From assembly GCF_004297875.1 (NCBI RefSeq), contig NZ_SCSK01000027.1, forward strand, positions 1 to 62,231: DNA of 62,231 nucleotides, in the 5' to 3' direction. Shown piece after piece: positions 62,181-62,231 of this stretch. How positions within the stretch are numbered: the first letter of the stretch is position 1; each line of letters starts with the position of its first letter. The notes below the pieces were generated by a model. The model was not told the origin of the DNA. It ran no database searches and saw nothing but the letters and a program-made list of their open reading frames with translations. Position numbers and translations under genes: made by a program. This DNA comes from Pandoraea sp. GTDB taxonomy: Bacteria; Pseudomonadota; Gammaproteobacteria; Burkholderiales; Burkholderiaceae.

Positions 62181-62231
62181 ATGTTGCTTTCCACAGTAAC
62201 ACTTCCCCAATCGAACTCCACCACCATGGCG
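62181..62231 (+). CDS. possible 5' end of a gene cut by the window edge
   Basis: An open frame starts at the ATG at 62181 (MLLSTVTLPQSNSTTMA) and runs off the right end. AAGGAG lies directly upstream but very close, so an in-frame TTG or later ATG may be the true start. Nothing in 17 codons identifies a product. The ~200 bases between it and pcm hold no other gene. Confidence 0.2.
   Translation, partial: MLLSTVTLPQSNSTTMA

Overview
The window looks like a chromosomal segment of a Burkholderiaceae bacterium (Burkholderia/Pandoraea/Paraburkholderia/Ralstonia relatives). The grounds are gene content and order, not a search: recA-recX-DUF2889-sucC-sucD-terC-pilA-pglL, thiD-rubredoxin-yqgE-ruvX-pyrR-pyrB-pyrC'-acyltransferase-apaH, and waaC-kdoO-waaA. 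The backbone is GC-rich with strong G/C third-codon bias. One central block, roughly 39.9-54.9 kb, is visibly AT-richer and encodes surface polysaccharide synthesis.

Layout. 1-594: AT-rich intergenic DNA. 595-5459: a four-gene osmoprotectant (betaine/choline-type) ABC importer followed by an MscS-type channel, closed by a strong bidirectional terminator. 5557-8778: an MFS exporter and an old-yellow-enzyme reductase, divergent from a TetR regulator with two operator-like palindromes between. 8808-11729: an XRE-cupin regulator divergent from the threonine degradation pair kbl and an epimerase-type threonine dehydrogenase. 11750-13580: a periplasmic copper cassette (DUF2946, copC, copD), then tRNA-Met. 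14082-18166: an MHS-family permease with a TctD/TctE-like two-component system. 18246-22833: LexA-box recA-recX, a DUF2889 protein and sucCD. 23016-27391: terC, an IS605-type tnpB element inserted next to pilA, and a PglL-type pilin glycosylase. 27419-35496: a divergent ThiD-like kinase, rubredoxin, a FimL/ChpA-like protein, yqgE, ruvX, the pyrRB-pyrC' operon, a PlsC-like acyltransferase and apaH.

35547-56118 is a Wzx/Wzy-type O-antigen locus: wzz, dTDP-rhamnose genes (rfbBDAC), a CDP-3,6-dideoxyhexose cassette (rfbFGH, an RmlC-like epimerase and an SDR reductase), wzx, four glycosyltransferases, wzy, galE, manC and the initiating polyprenyl-phosphate sugar-1-P transferase. 56228-60969 continues with phosphomannomutase and LPS inner-core genes waaC, kdoO and waaA. 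The window ends with a rhodanese protein and an L-isoaspartyl methyltransferase.

The items most worth a second look are the dideoxyhexose cassette, whose gene set resembles that for CDP-ascarylose but lacks the usual E3 reductase; the apparent composition junction inside rfbC; a TnpB lacking the usual RuvC-II glutamate, sitting right beside pilA; a ThiD-family protein with an altered active-site motif; a FimL/ChpA-like gene without its chemosensory partners; and an MHS permease carrying a ~115-residue extracytoplasmic insert.
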